64,000 nt of DNA from Blastococcus aurantiacus (GTDB lineage: Bacteria; Actinomycetota; Actinomycetes; Mycobacteriales; Geodermatophilaceae), in NCBI RefSeq assembly GCF_900102425.1, contig NZ_FNBT01000003.1:186001-250000 (forward strand), written 5' to 3'. The notes beneath the pieces are model-generated. The model made no database searches. It was not told the origin of the DNA and saw only the letters and a program-made list of their open reading frames with translations. This document shows, piece after piece, positions 27,890 to 37,042 of the stretch. Both the position numbers and the translations under genes were made by a program. Position 1 is the stretch's first letter. Every line of letters starts with the position of its first letter.

Positions 27890-28224
27890 CGTCGTCCCTT
27901 CTGCGTCTTGCGGTACTCCGGTGGCCGGCTCCGCTGCCCGCCCCGGGTCGTGCTGGTGGGCCGACCCCCCGCAGGCGGTTCGACGGCCCCGTACTTGACG
28001 ACCACCAGGTAGATGGCCACACCCAGACCGAGCAGCACGCCCACCAGGGTGAAGACGCGGGTCTCCAGCCAGCGGTCGAGCAACCAGCCGACCCCGCCCC
28101 ACACGAGCATCCCCGAGAGCATGGTCCCGGTGATGCCCCAGCCCATGTCCGCCCCGGAGGGATGACGTTCGGCATCTGCGGTGCGCGGTCGAGTTTCCCT
28201 AGGTTCAGGGCTGTTCTCGGCCAT
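27886..28224 (-). CDS. AtpZ/AtpI-like two-helix membrane protein
   Basis: The product has 112 residues: a charged N-terminus (MAENSPEPRETRPR), two membrane helices (MLSGMLVWGGVGWLLDRWL and VFTLVGVLLGLGVAIYLVVVKYGA) and a basic tail. The W-L-L-D-x-W between the helices is typical of AtpZ/AtpI-type proteins that accompany ATP synthase operons. Their suggested roles are c-ring assembly and magnesium or ion handling; neither can be confirmed here. It overlaps atpB by 4 nt and follows the atpI-like gene by 16 nt. Confidence 0.8.
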   Translation of the reverse strand: MAENSPEPRETRPRTADAERHPSGADMGWGITGTMLSGMLVWGGVGWLLDRWLETRVFTLVGVLLGLGVAIYLVVVKYGAVEPPAGGRPTSTTRGGQRSRPPEYRKTQKGRR

Positions 28225-28240
28225 CACTCGGGACACTATC

Positions 28241-28741
28241 TCAGCCGTTGGACGCCGGGCGGGCCGGGTCTGGGGCACCGGCGTCAGGACCACCCGCACG
28301 GGTGGCCGCGGGAGCAGCGGGCGGCGACACGTAGAAGACCTGCCGGGTCCAGACCCAGCGCATCTGGACACCGCTCCACAGCAGGGCGCCGGCGATGACG
28401 GTCCAGGCGAGGACGAGCCGGTCGAGCCAGCCGTCCTCCGGCAGCGAGCCCAGCAGCGCGAAGAGCACCAGCAGCTTGACCAGGAAGGTCCCGAGCGCGG
28501 CCGGGAGGGCCAGCGAGTCCTCGATGCCGCCGGCCCAGGCGATGACCAGGCCGGACACGACGAAGAAGGCGACGACGGTGGCGGCGCCGACGAGAACGGC
28601 CACCGCGCTCCCCCAGCCGCCGAGGATCCCGGCGACGGGCGCGGCGACGGCGGTGACCGCGGCGGAGACCAGGGCCCCCACGCGGAGGAAGGCGAGGTCC
28701 CAGGGCGCGCTGGACGCGGGCGTTCTCGGTGCGGCGGTCAT
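28241..28741 (-). CDS. atpI: ATP synthase protein I-like membrane protein
   Basis: The 166-residue product has four hydrophobic segments and a Pro/Ala-rich C-terminal tail. Its position (between the rfe-type transferase and the AtpZ-like gene) and four-helix layout match the AtpI-like protein of actinobacterial atp operons (Rv1303 position). AtpI assists c-ring assembly in known systems. The ATG at 28741 overlaps the transferase stop by 4 nt (ATGA), so its translation is coupled to that gene. Confidence 0.78.
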   Translation of the reverse strand: MTAAPRTPASSAPWDLAFLRVGALVSAAVTAVAAPVAGILGGWGSAVAVLVGAATVVAFFVVSGLVIAWAGGIEDSLALPAALGTFLVKLLVLFALLGSLPEDGWLDRLVLAWTVIAGALLWSGVQMRWVWTRQVFYVSPPAAPAATRAGGPDAGAPDPARPASNG

Positions 28742-29988
28742 CTCAGGGCCTTCCGGGACTCGGCGGTGCGGGCGGCGGCACGGACGGCGCGCGCCTCGCT
28801 GCCACGGCTGCGCACCGCGCGCGCGGTGGGGTGGTCGGCGCGGCTGCGTTCCCGCTGCGCCGCGAGCTCGGCCGCCCGCGCCTCGCGGGCGGCGCGGCGG
28901 GCCCGCGGGCTGAGGACGACGACCGTGCCCACGACGAGGAGGACGGCGATGGCCACCAGCAGTTCCGCCGTCCCGCCGGTGATCGACAGGGCGACCGCAC
29001 CGAAGGAGAGCAGCGCCGCCCAGAAGTACATGACCAGCACCGCGCGCCGGTGCGAGTGGCCGATGGAGAGCAGCCGGTGGTGCAGGTGCATCTTGTCCGG
29101 CGCGAACGGCGAGCGACCCTGGCGGGTGCGCCGGACCACCGCCATGACGAGGTCGATGAAGGGGATGAAGAGCACCGCCACCGGCACCAGCAGCGGCAGG
29201 GTGAGCGGCAGCAGGGTGGCGGCCGAGTCGAAGGACTGCGGGTCCACTCCCCCGGTCGCCGTGACCGCCGCGGCCGAGAGCATCAGGCCGACCAGCATCG
29301 AGCCCGAGTCGCCCATGAAGATGCGCGCCGGGCTGAAGTTGTGCGGGAGGAAGCCCAGGCAGGCACCGGCCAGCACGGCCGTGATCAGCGCCGGCGCGCT
29401 CGCCACGTCGTCGTAGCCGACCAGGCCCAGGTGGTAGCTGTACGCGAAGAAGGCCAGGGCCGCGATCGCCGAGACGCCGGCCGCCAGCCCGTCCAGTCCG
29501 TCGATGAAGTTCAGGGCGTTGACCACCAGGACGGTGAGCAGGATGGTCAGCGGCAGGCCGACGTCGGGGCCCAGCGAGATGGTGCCGATGTCGGCCACCG
29601 GCAGGAACAGGATGGACAGCTGCACGCCCAGCAGCCCCATCAGGCCGGCGGCCGCGATCTGCCCGGTGAGCTTCGTCAGGGCGTCCAGGCCCCACTTGTC
29701 GTCCAGCACGCCCAGGGCGCAGATGAGCCCGCCGCCGATGAGGACCGCGTAGGTCTGGGTGTCCTCGAAGGTGCGCTGCAGCGCCGGCAGCCGGCTGGCG
29801 ACGAACACCGCCGTGACCACACCGAGGTACATGGCCACGCCTCCCCCGCGGGGCGTGGGGATGGAGTGCACGTCCCGCTCCCGGGGAGCGGCCATCATGC
29901 GGAAGCGGACGGCGAGCATCCGCACCACCGGGGTGGTCAGGAAGGTGACCAGCGCGGCGGTGAGCAGGACGACGGCGTACTCGCGCAT
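28738..29988 (-). CDS. wecA: undecaprenyl/decaprenyl-phosphate GlcNAc-1-phosphate transferase (WecA/Rfe type)
   Basis: This 416-residue polytopic membrane enzyme of the MraY/WecA superfamily transfers a GlcNAc-1-phosphate to polyprenyl phosphate, starting wall polymer synthesis (linkage unit of arabinogalactan or other glycopolymers). Diagnostic motifs are the Asp pair LGVLDDKWGLD, the NFIDGLDGLAAG loop and FMGDSGSM. A His-containing loop DKMHLHHRLLSIGHSH follows. About eleven membrane helices are visible, with a basic C-terminal tail (RRAAREARAAELAAQRERSR). The position between tsaC and atpI agrees with rfe in mycobacteria. Confidence 0.93.
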   Translation of the reverse strand: MREYAVVLLTAALVTFLTTPVVRMLAVRFRMMAAPRERDVHSIPTPRGGGVAMYLGVVTAVFVASRLPALQRTFEDTQTYAVLIGGGLICALGVLDDKWGLDALTKLTGQIAAAGLMGLLGVQLSILFLPVADIGTISLGPDVGLPLTILLTVLVVNALNFIDGLDGLAAGVSAIAALAFFAYSYHLGLVGYDDVASAPALITAVLAGACLGFLPHNFSPARIFMGDSGSMLVGLMLSAAAVTATGGVDPQSFDSAATLLPLTLPLLVPVAVLFIPFIDLVMAVVRRTRQGRSPFAPDKMHLHHRLLSIGHSHRRAVLVMYFWAALLSFGAVALSITGGTAELLVAIAVLLVVGTVVVLSPRARRAAREARAAELAAQRERSRADHPTARAVRSRGSEARAVRAAARTAESRKALR

Positions 29989-30162
29989 CGGCTCAGCCGG
30001 CGCGGTTCGGCTCGGGACGGGTCCCGGGAGCAGGCGTGCTCATCCAGCCGCCTCCCGGACGTCGTCGGGCCGCGACACCTGTGGGCGCCGCGGCGGTCGT
30101 CCCACGGTAGCGCTCGGACCTGGCAGCGCTCCGCGTCGCGCCGCCGCGTGCCGTCCCCGGCG

Positions 30163-30822
30163 TCAGTCGGTCAGTTCCGGGACGGCGTCGCGCAGCCGGT
30201 CGACCGGGACGGCGCCGACCCGCAGGACGCGCGGCACGGGGCTGGTGCAGTCGACGATCGTGCTGGCCGCGGAGTCGGTGCGCGGCCCGCCGTCGAGCAC
30301 CACGGCGGCGTGCTCGCCCAGCTGGGCGGCCGCCTCCTGCGCGGTCGTGGCGGCCGGCCGGCCCGAGCGGTTGGCGCTGGACACCGCCAGCGGGCCGGTG
30401 CGCCGCAGCAGGTCCCGGGTCAGGTCGTCGTCGGGGAGCCGGACGGCGACCGTCCCCTCGGCGTCCCCGAGGTCCCAGGCCAGTGACGGCGCGTGCTCGA
30501 GCACCAGGGTCAGGCCGCCGGGCCAGAAGGCCTGCGCCAGCGCGGTCGCGGCGGGCGGCGTCTGCAGCACCAGGCCGGCCAGCGTCGAGGCCTCACCGAT
30601 CAGCACGGGGACCGGCATGCCACGGCCACGGTTCTTGGCGGCGAGCAGCGCGGTGACCGCGTCGGGGTTGAACGCGTCCGCGCCCACCCCGTAGACGGTG
30701 TCGGTGGGCAGCAGGACCAGCCCGCCGGCGGCGATCGCGGCGGCCGCGGCGTCCAGGCCGGCGGTGCGTGCCTCGGGGTCGGTGCAGTCGTAGGTCTCGG
30801 CCACGGGGACGAAGTCTGTCAC
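30163..30822 (-). CDS. tsaC: threonylcarbamoyl-AMP synthase (YrdC/TsaC type)
   Basis: The enzyme makes threonylcarbamoyl-adenylate from Thr, bicarbonate and ATP, the precursor of the t6A modification in ANN-decoding tRNAs. The 219-residue product is a single YrdC domain with GGLVLLPTDTVYGVGADA, AKNRGRGMPVPVLIG, the WPGGLTLVL motif and VSSANRSG. It lacks the C-terminal Sua5 domain. The GTG at 30822 starts just before the domain; an upstream reading passes through DNA antisense to the kinase tail and is rejected. It lies 28 nt after the kinase gene, in the place held by Rv1301 in mycobacteria. Confidence 0.92.
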   Translation of the reverse strand: MTDFVPVAETYDCTDPEARTAGLDAAAAAIAAGGLVLLPTDTVYGVGADAFNPDAVTALLAAKNRGRGMPVPVLIGEASTLAGLVLQTPPAATALAQAFWPGGLTLVLEHAPSLAWDLGDAEGTVAVRLPDDDLTRDLLRRTGPLAVSSANRSGRPAATTAQEAAAQLGEHAAVVLDGGPRTDSAASTIVDCTSPVPRVLRVGAVPVDRLRDAVPELTD

Positions 30823-30850
30823 CGGCGCGGAGTGCGCGTGGCGGCCGGGC

Positions 30851-32374
30851 TCACTCGTCGCCACCGCCGTCGTCGTCGCCGCCGCCGTCGTCGCCGCCGT
30901 CCTCGTCACCACCACGGCCGCCGTTGCCGCCGTTTCCGTTGCCGTTGCCGTTGCCCTGGTTGCCCTCGTTCCCGTTGCCACCGCCTTCGTTCCCGTTGCC
31001 GCCACTGACGTTGCCGTTGCCGTTGCCTTCGTTCCCGTTGCCGCCGTCGTCGACCGGGGCGGGAGGCGGGGCCGGCTGGGGCACCGGTACGGCGTAGCTC
31101 AGCCGGACCAGCGCGTCGGGCGGCAGGGTGCCGGTCGGGTCGACGGCGGTCACCAGGCCGGCGGCCACCTCGCCGGTCTCCACGGCGACCAGTTCGACCC
31201 GGAGCCCGCGGCCCACCAGCACGCCCTCGACCTCCTGCACCGGCCGGCCGAGCAGGTCCTCGGCGACGACGTCCACGCCGGCGGGCGTGGTCGCGGTCGC
31301 CTCCTGCTCCGTCGTCCGGCCGGTCGGTGGCGTCGGGTCGTCCCCGCGCGTGAGCGCGAGGACACCCGCGCCCGCGGCGAGGAGCAGCACGGCCAGCAGC
31401 GCGACGAGCGGCCACCTCCGCCGACGGGGACGGGCGGCTGCCCCGCCCGGCACGGCCGGCAGGACGGCGGTCGGTGCCGGCGCAGGCGACGGCGCTGCGG
31501 GGAGGACGGCGGTCGGTGGCAGGGCGACCGCGGCCGGCGCCCCGGCGCGGACGCCGTCGACCGCGTCGCGCAGGGCGCCACCGTCCGGGTAGCGGGCGGC
31601 GGGGTCCTTCGCCATCGCCCGCTCCACCAGTGCGCGGACGGCGGGCGGGACGTCGGCCGGCAGCGGGTCGGGCTGGTCGCGGATCTGCATGACCGCGATC
31701 TGGACGGCGCTCTCCCCCTCGAACGCCCGCCGTCCGGCCAGGCACTCGTAGCCGACGGTGCCGAGGGCGTAGACGTCGCTGGCCGGGCTCGCGGGCTGCC
31801 CGGACGCCTGCTCGGGGGAGAGGTAGTGCGCGGTGCCGAGCACCTGGCCCGTCGCCGTGATCGCGACGCTGGCCGCCGAGCGGGCGATGCCGAAGTCGGT
31901 GAGCTTCACCCGGCCGTCGTGCCGCACCAGCAGGTTGGCCGGCTTGATGTCGCGGTGCACGACGCCTGCCTCGTGGGCGGCACCGAGGCCGTCCGCCGCC
32001 TGCCGGAGGACGTCCAGGGTGCGCGGCAGGTCCAGCCGCCCTTCGCGGCGGAGCACGTCGGCCAGCGACTCGCCCTCCACCAGTTCCATCACCAGGTAGG
32101 CCACCGGTGGGGTGCCCGGCGCGCCCTGCGCCTCGCCGTAGTCGAACACCGCGGCGATGTGCGGGTGGACGAGGGTGGCGGCGTGCTGGGCCTCCGCGCG
32201 GAAGCGGGCCCGGAAGCCGGGATCGGCGGCGAACTGGTCGCGGAGCACCTTGACCGCCACGGGGCGGTCGAGCAGCGTGTCGCGGCCGCGCCAGACCTGG
32301 CCCATGCCGCCGCCGGCGATGAGGGCCCCCAGTCGGTAGCGGCCGGCGAGGAGGGTGCCCTGCGGTTCCGTCAC
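30851..32374 (-). CDS. PASTA-type Ser/Thr protein kinase with Gly/Asn-rich tail
   Basis: This 507-residue membrane kinase has a kinase domain (about residues 10-275) with the glycine loop AGGGMGQVW, VAVKVL, catalytic HRDIKPANLL, DFG, and the GTAHYLSPEQA activation segment. A Pro/Ala linker and basic patch (RPRRRRW) lead to one membrane helix (PLVALLAVLLLAAGAGVLAL) and one extracellular PASTA-like domain ending VRLSYAV. The last about 65 residues are a Gly/Asn/Glu repeat and an acidic end. PASTA kinases sense cell-wall fragments and regulate growth and wall synthesis. The GTG at 32374 has a strong AGGAGG. It lies 11 nt after prmC and 28 nt before tsaC, inside a block that lacks a kinase in mycobacteria. 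Confidence 0.9.
   Translation of the reverse strand: MTEPQGTLLAGRYRLGALIAGGGMGQVWRGRDTLLDRPVAVKVLRDQFAADPGFRARFRAEAQHAATLVHPHIAAVFDYGEAQGAPGTPPVAYLVMELVEGESLADVLRREGRLDLPRTLDVLRQAADGLGAAHEAGVVHRDIKPANLLVRHDGRVKLTDFGIARSAASVAITATGQVLGTAHYLSPEQASGQPASPASDVYALGTVGYECLAGRRAFEGESAVQIAVMQIRDQPDPLPADVPPAVRALVERAMAKDPAARYPDGGALRDAVDGVRAGAPAAVALPPTAVLPAAPSPAPAPTAVLPAVPGGAAARPRRRRWPLVALLAVLLLAAGAGVLALTRGDDPTPPTGRTTEQEATATTPAGVDVVAEDLLGRPVQEVEGVLVGRGLRVELVAVETGEVAAGLVTAVDPTGTLPPDALVRLSYAVPVPQPAPPPAPVDDGGNGNEGNGNGNVSGGNGNEGGGNGNEGNQGNGNGNGNGGNGGRGGDEDGGDDGGGDDDGGGDE
30905..31050 (-). repeat. low-complexity GGN/AAC repeat in the kinase tail
   Basis: A run of imperfect 6-base units encodes alternating Gly-Asn with interspersed Glu. 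Such slippage-prone repeats vary in length between strains. The following bases encode a Gly/Asp/Glu tail. Confidence 0.75.
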
Positions 32375-32385
32375 GGGTCCTCCTG

Positions 32386-33240
32386 TCAGCCGCGGCGGGC
32401 GGTCGTGAACCGGGGGCGGCCGGCGAGGTCGGGATGGTCCTCCACGGCGGTGAAGCCGCCGTGCGAGCGGACCACGGCCGGCAGCGCCGTCCCCTGCTGG
32501 TCGGCGTGCTCGATGCCCAGCCAGCCTCCCTGACGCAGCAGACGGGCGGCGACCCCGAGCATGCCGCGCACCACGTCGAGGCCGTCGGGACCGCCCCAGA
32601 GCGCCAGCGGCGGATCGTGGTCGGCCACCTCGCGCGGGACCCGGGCGCCGTCGGGCACGTAGGGCGGGTTCGAGACGACCAGGTCGACCCGCCCGTCCAG
32701 CTCGGTGAGGAGCGCGGGGTCGGTCATGTCGCCGGCGACGACGCCCATGGGGGTGTCCCGGGCACCGGCCCGCGCCAGCGCGTTGTGGCGGGTCCAGGCG
32801 AGCGCTCCGGGATCCCGCTCGACGGCGGTGACCCGCGCACCGGGGTGCTCGTGCGCGATGGACAGCGCGATGGCGCCGGACCCGCTGCCCAGGTCCACCA
32901 CGATCGGCCCGTCGAGCCCGGCCAGCCGGGTCAGGGCCCACTCCACGAGCAGCTCGGTCTCCGGGCGCGGGACGAACACCCCGGGACCCACCGCCAGTTC
33001 GAGCAGCCGGAACGGGGCCCGGCCGGTGAGGTGCTGCAGGGGCACCCGGTCGGCCCGCTGCTCGAGCAACCCGGCGAACCGGGCGGCGTCCTCCGCGGCG
33101 ACGGCGTCGAGCGTCAGGAGCCCCGTGCGGGCGCAGCCGACGACATGGGCCAGCAGCAGCTCGGCGTCCACCCGGGGTGACTCGACGCCGGCCTCGGCGA
33201 GGCGCCGTGCCGCGTCGGCCAGGAGCGTGCGCGGGTTCAG
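32386..33240 (-). CDS. prmC: peptide chain release factor N5-glutamine methyltransferase (probable CTG start)
   Basis: PrmC methylates the Gln of the GGQ motif in release factors, matching the adjacent prfA. The product has the N-terminal helical domain and a class I methyltransferase fold with [16 protein letters not shown], and the catalytic NPPY in [13 protein letters not shown] at 33171 gives 261 residues but cuts off the first conserved helix. The frame remains open upstream with good similarity ([23 protein letters not shown]), back to a stop. The only candidate in that stretch is a CTG at 33240, which overlaps the prfA stop (CTGA) as the GTGA and ATGA junctions do elsewhere here. I therefore annotate 284 residues from CTG, with the start uncertain. 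Confidence 0.85.
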   Translation of the reverse strand: MNPRTLLADAARRLAEAGVESPRVDAELLLAHVVGCARTGLLTLDAVAAEDAARFAGLLEQRADRVPLQHLTGRAPFRLLELAVGPGVFVPRPETELLVEWALTRLAGLDGPIVVDLGSGSGAIALSIAHEHPGARVTAVERDPGALAWTRHNALARAGARDTPMGVVAGDMTDPALLTELDGRVDLVVSNPPYVPDGARVPREVADHDPPLALWGGPDGLDVVRGMLGVAARLLRQGGWLGIEHADQQGTALPAVVRSHGGFTAVEDHPDLAGRPRFTTARRG

Positions 33241-34307
33241 GAGCCGGCCGCCAGCAGTTCAGCGGTGTGCGCGCTGCTCAGCGCGTCGATCACCGCGTCC
33301 AGGTCGCCGTCGAGTACCTGGTCGAGGTCGTGCGACTTGTAGCCGACCCGGTGGTCGGAGATCCGGTTCTCCGGGAAGTTGTACGTGCGCACCCGCTCGC
33401 TGCGGTCCACGGTGCGGACCTGGCTGCGCCGCTGGTCGCTCGCGGTGGCGGCGGCCTCCTCGCGGGCCGCGGCCAGCAGCCGGGAGCGCAGCACCCGCAG
33501 TGCCGACTCGCGGTTCTGCAGCTGGCTCTTCTCGTTCTGCGAGCTCACCACGATGCCGCTGGGCAGGTGGGTGATCCGCACGGCCGAGTCGGTGGTGTTG
33601 ACGCTCTGCCCACCGGGGCCCGACGAGCGGAAGACGTCGATGCGCAGGTCGTTCGCGTCGACGGTGACGTCGACCTCCTCGGCCTCCGGCAGCACCAGCA
33701 CGCCGGCGGCCGAGGTGTGGATGCGGCCCTGGCTCTCGGTGGCCGGCACCCGCTGGACCCGGTGCACGCCGCCCTCGAACTTCAGCCGCGACCAGATCCC
33801 CTCGTCGGTGCGCGACTTGATGGCCACCGCGACGTCCTTGTAACCACCCAGCTCGGCGTCCTGGGCGTCGAGCACCTCGGTGGCCCAGCCACGGCGCTCG
33901 GCATAGCGCAGGTACATGCGCAGCAGGTCCCCGGCGAACAGCGCCGACTCCGCGCCGCCCTCCCCCGCCTTGATCTCGAGGATGACGTCCTTGTCGTCGT
34001 CGGGGTCCTTGGGCAGCAGCTCCTCGTTCAGCCGGCCGGTCAGCTCCTCGATCCGGCGCTCGAGAGCGGTCGCCTCGGCGGCGAAGGAGGCGTCCTCGGC
34101 AGCGAGCTCCCGGGCGGTGCCCAGGTCGCCGCGGGCCTCCTCGAGGGCGCGGGCGGTCTCCACGAGCGGAGCCAGCCGGGCGTAGCGGCGGCTCAGCCGG
34201 CGGGCGCGGGCCTGGTCGCCGTGCACCGCCGGGTCGGCGAGCTCCTGCTCCAGCGACGCGTGCTCGGCGAGCAGGCTCGCCAGCCGGTCGGGTGCGGGGC
34301 TGCTCAC
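33237..34307 (-). CDS. prfA: peptide chain release factor 1
   Basis: RF1 reads UAA/UAG and triggers peptide release. The 356-residue product has the coiled domain 1, the peptidyl-hydrolase motif GPGGQSVN in [17 protein letters not shown], and [20 protein letters not shown]. The GTG at 34307 lies 7-8 nt behind GAGGAG; a longer reading from 34361 passes through that ribosome site and is rejected. The codon-reading tripeptide region is within the normal length. It follows rpmE after a strong hairpin and overlaps prmC, whose product modifies it. Confidence 0.95.
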   Translation of the reverse strand: MSSPAPDRLASLLAEHASLEQELADPAVHGDQARARRLSRRYARLAPLVETARALEEARGDLGTARELAAEDASFAAEATALERRIEELTGRLNEELLPKDPDDDKDVILEIKAGEGGAESALFAGDLLRMYLRYAERRGWATEVLDAQDAELGGYKDVAVAIKSRTDEGIWSRLKFEGGVHRVQRVPATESQGRIHTSAAGVLVLPEAEEVDVTVDANDLRIDVFRSSGPGGQSVNTTDSAVRITHLPSGIVVSSQNEKSQLQNRESALRVLRSRLLAAAREEAAATASDQRRSQVRTVDRSERVRTYNFPENRISDHRVGYKSHDLDQVLDGDLDAVIDALSSAHTAELLAAGS

Positions 34308-34344
34308 GGGGTCACTCCTCGGTGCGGACGGGGGCGGACACGAC

Positions 34345-34384
34345 GACGGCGCCCGCCCCACCGCGAGGTGGGACGGGCGCCGTC
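34345..34384 (-). terminator. strong hairpin after rpmE
   Basis: The stem GACGGCGCCCGCCCCACC (34345-34362) pairs with GGTGGGACGGGCGCCGTC (34367-34384) around GCGA, with one mismatch region. It lies 7 nt past the rpmE stop and before prfA, so prfA probably has its own promoter or is reached by read-through. Confidence 0.7.
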
Positions 34385-34391
34385 GGAGGTG

Positions 34392-34625
34392 CTACTTGTC
34401 GGCCGGGGCCTCGGTGGCGTTGCGCTTGCCGAACCGCTTCTCGAAGCGGGCGACGCGGCCACCGGTGTCGAGGATGCGCTGCTTGCCGGTGTAGAAGGGG
34501 TGGCAGGCGGAGCAGGTCTCGACGGTGAGCGTGCCGGTCGGCGAGGTGCTGCGGGTGGTGAAGGTGTTGCCGCAGCCGCAGGTCACCGTGGTGACGTTGT
34601 AGGCCGGGTGGATGTCGGGCTTCAT
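34392..34625 (-). CDS. rpmE: 50S ribosomal protein L31 (zinc-binding form)
   Basis: This is a 77-residue L31 of the large subunit with the zinc-ligand pattern C-G-C-G near residue 16-19 and C-S-A-C-H near 38, the C+ form that is replaced by a zinc-free paralogue under zinc starvation in many bacteria. The ATG at 34625 has AGAGGCAG upstream. A Lys/Arg tail follows. It sits between rho and prfA as in mycobacteria. Confidence 0.96.
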   Translation of the reverse strand: MKPDIHPAYNVTTVTCGCGNTFTTRSTSPTGTLTVETCSACHPFYTGKQRILDTGGRVARFEKRFGKRNATEAPADK

Positions 34626-34752
34626 GGCTGCTGCCTCTTCTACGAAGTCTGGGTCGTTCAGTGCTGTGAACGCCGGGGACCGGACGGCTATTTCCGGCGA
34701 GCCGGCGGGGCTCGGTCGTCCAGTCTCCCAGATCGGCCGGTAGGTGCTGGAA

Positions 34753-34813
34753 CGGCCCCCGTCCAGGGTCCCGCCCTGAGCGTGCGAAGGGTGGGGTGGA
34801 CGGGGGTCCTTCC
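34753..34813 (-). repeat. palindromic intergenic element, copy F
   Basis: In element orientation (minus strand) it reads GGAAGGACC, arm CCCGTCC, the core ACCCTTCGCACGCTCAGG, GCGGGACCCTG, matching arm GGACGGG, GGCC, and extends as GTTCCAGC, an extension shared with copy E. It starts at the base after the rho stop. Confidence 0.85.
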
Positions 34814-37042
34814 TCAGTCCTTGTCGGGGCCCAGCGTCGTCTTCTGGATCTGCATGAGGAACTCGACGTTGTTGCGGGTCTTCTTCAGCTTGTCGAGCAG
34901 CAGTTCCAGAGCCTGCTGGGGCTCCAGCGCGCCGAGGACCCGGCGCAGCTTGATGACGATGGCCAGCTCGTCGGGCGACATGAGGATCTCCTCCTTGCGC
35001 GTGCCCGACGCGTTGACGTCGACGGCCGGGAAGACCCGCTTGTCCGCCAGCCGGCGGTCGAGCTTGATCTCCGCGTTACCCGTGCCCTTGAACTCCTCGA
35101 AGATGACCGTGTCCATCGTGGAGCCGGTCTCGACCAGCGCCGAGGCGATGATCGTGAGCGAGCCGCCGTTCTCGATGTTGCGGGCAGCACCCAGGAATCG
35201 CTTGGGCGGGTAGAGCGCCGTGGAGTCGACACCGCCGGAGAGGATGCGCCCGCTGGCGGGGGCCGCCAGGTTGTAGGCGCGGCCCAGGCGGGTGATCGAG
35301 TCCAGCAGGACGACGACGTCGTGGCCCATCTCGACGAGGCGCTTGGCCCGCTCGATGGAGAGCTCGGCGACCGTTGTGTGGTCCGACGGCGGCCGGTCGA
35401 AGGTCGAGGCGATGACCTCGCCCTTCACCGAGCGCTGCATGTCGGTGACCTCTTCGGGCCGCTCGTCGACCAGTACGACCATCAGGTGGCACTCGGGGTT
35501 GTTCGTCGTGATGGCGTTGGCCAGCGCCTGCAGCACCATCGTCTTGCCGGCCTTCGGCGGCGACACGATGAGTGCGCGCTGCCCCTTGCCGATCGGCATG
35601 ACCAGGTCGATGACCCGGGTGGTGAGCAGGTGCGGCTCGGTCTCCAGCCGCAGGCGCTCCTGCGGGTAGAGCGGGGTCAGCTTGGTGAACTCGGGGCGGT
35701 TCTTCGCCTGCTCCGGGTCCAGCCCGTTGACCGTGTCCAGCCGGACGAGCGCGTTGTACTTGTCCTTGCGCTCGCCCTCGCGGGGCTGGCGGACGGCGCC
35801 GGTGATCGCGTCACCGCGGCGCAGGCCGTAGCGGCGCACCTGCGACAGCGACACGTAGACGTCGTTCGGGCCGGTCAGGTAGCCCGAGGTGCGCACGAAC
35901 GCGTAGTTGTCGAGCACGTCGAGGATGCCCGCGACGGGCAGCAGGACGTCGTCCTCGCTGATCGTCGGCTCGCCCTGGTCGAAGCGCTCACGACCACCCA
36001 CGGCCGTGCCGCGCTTGTTCCGGTCGCGGTAGCGGCGTCCCCGGCGGCCGCGGCCGCCCTCGAAGTCGTCGTCGTCCTCGTCGGTGGCGTTGGGGCCCCG
36101 GCCGGTGTCGTTGCGGTTGTCGGTGCGGTTGCCCGGCCGTCCGTCGCGGTCGGTGCGGTCGCCGCGGTCGGGCCCGCGGTTGCCGTCCCGGGCGCCGTCA
36201 CGGGCGCCATCACGGTTGCCGTCGCGTGCGCCGTCGCGGTTGCCGCGCTCGGGACGGTCGCCCCGCTCGGCCCGGTCGCCACCGTCGCGGTTGCCGCGCT
36301 CGGGACGGTCCCCGCGCTCGGCCCGGTCGCCGCCCTCGCGGGCACTCCCGTCGCGGCCGTTCTCGCGGTTGCCGTCCCGCTCGCCGCGGTTGCGGTTGCG
36401 GTTGCGCTGGGGACGGTCGCCGTCGCGCGGCTCGGCGTCGGACTGCTCGCCGTCCCGCGGTCCGCTCTCGGCCGGCGCGGTGTCGGCCGGCGGGGTGTCG
36501 GCCCGCTCGGTGTCGGCCGGCGCGGTGTCGACGTCGGCGCGGGCCTCGGCGCCCTCGACGTCGGCCGCCGGTGCGGCCGTCACCTCGGCGGTCGGGGAAC
36601 CGGCCGGGCGGCTGGCGCCCCGACGGGCCCGGGTCGGGCGCGCGTCGGCGTCGCCGGTGGTGAGGGGGCCGCCGTTGGCGCCCCCGCTGATCGGCGCCTC
36701 GAGGGGCGTGGCCGTGGCGGCCACGCCACGTGCACGGTCGGCGCCGTCGGCTCCGGTGTCCTGGCTCTCGGCGCGCGGCGCCGGGGCCGGGGCCGGGGCC
36801 GGGGAGCCGTTCTCGCCCACCTGGCGGGCGGAGATGGCGGCGACGAGGTCGCCCTTGCGCATCCGTCCGGTGCCGGGGATGCCCAGCTCGGTGGCCAGGC
36901 GCTGCAGCTCGGGCAGCAGCATGCCGGACAGGCCGGTGCCGCGGCGCCGGGCTCGGCCCGCCGTCTCAGGAGCGGCGGGTGCCTCGCTCGTGCCGGCGGC
37001 GTCCTGCGCGCCCGTCACGTCGAGGTCGGTGCTTTCGCTCAC
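34814..37042 (-). CDS. rho: transcription termination factor Rho with long disordered insertion
   Basis: Rho is the hexameric RNA translocase that ends transcription. The 742-residue chain has a Rho-N module at residues 40-75 ([18 protein letters not shown]). About 285 residues of disordered insertion follow (75-360), then the RNA-binding cold-shock domain ([23 protein letters not shown]). The ATPase core has Walker A SPPKAGKT, the Walker B region [16 protein letters not shown], and [17 protein letters not shown]. The insertion is acidic and Ala/Pro-rich first, then Arg/Asp/Gly/Asn-rich (205-320) with a duplicated 17-residue unit. High-G+C actinobacteria often carry such insertions, which add RNA affinity. 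The GTG at 37042 follows an AAGGA site. An upstream promoter and about 175-nt leader suggest autoregulation. Confidence 0.95.
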   Translation of the reverse strand: MSESTDLDVTGAQDAAGTSEAPAAPETAGRARRRGTGLSGMLLPELQRLATELGIPGTGRMRKGDLVAAISARQVGENGSPAPAPAPAPRAESQDTGADGADRARGVAATATPLEAPISGGANGGPLTTGDADARPTRARRGASRPAGSPTAEVTAAPAADVEGAEARADVDTAPADTERADTPPADTAPAESGPRDGEQSDAEPRDGDRPQRNRNRNRGERDGNRENGRDGSAREGGDRAERGDRPERGNRDGGDRAERGDRPERGNRDGARDGNRDGARDGARDGNRGPDRGDRTDRDGRPGNRTDNRNDTGRGPNATDEDDDDFEGGRGRRGRRYRDRNKRGTAVGGRERFDQGEPTISEDDVLLPVAGILDVLDNYAFVRTSGYLTGPNDVYVSLSQVRRYGLRRGDAITGAVRQPREGERKDKYNALVRLDTVNGLDPEQAKNRPEFTKLTPLYPQERLRLETEPHLLTTRVIDLVMPIGKGQRALIVSPPKAGKTMVLQALANAITTNNPECHLMVVLVDERPEEVTDMQRSVKGEVIASTFDRPPSDHTTVAELSIERAKRLVEMGHDVVVLLDSITRLGRAYNLAAPASGRILSGGVDSTALYPPKRFLGAARNIENGGSLTIIASALVETGSTMDTVIFEEFKGTGNAEIKLDRRLADKRVFPAVDVNASGTRKEEILMSPDELAIVIKLRRVLGALEPQQALELLLDKLKKTRNNVEFLMQIQKTTLGPDKD
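36240..36341 (-). repeat. 51-bp tandem duplication in the rho insertion
   Basis: Two nearly identical 51-bp units (36240-36290 and 36291-36341) encode the repeated [17 protein letters not shown]-type unit. Related shorter ARDGNRDG units follow towards lower coordinates. Confidence 0.85.

Noticed and set aside
30823-31005. N-terminal extension of TsaC rich in Ala/Thr
   Set aside because: It is the antisense reading of the kinase Gly/Asn tail and has no similarity to YrdC proteins.
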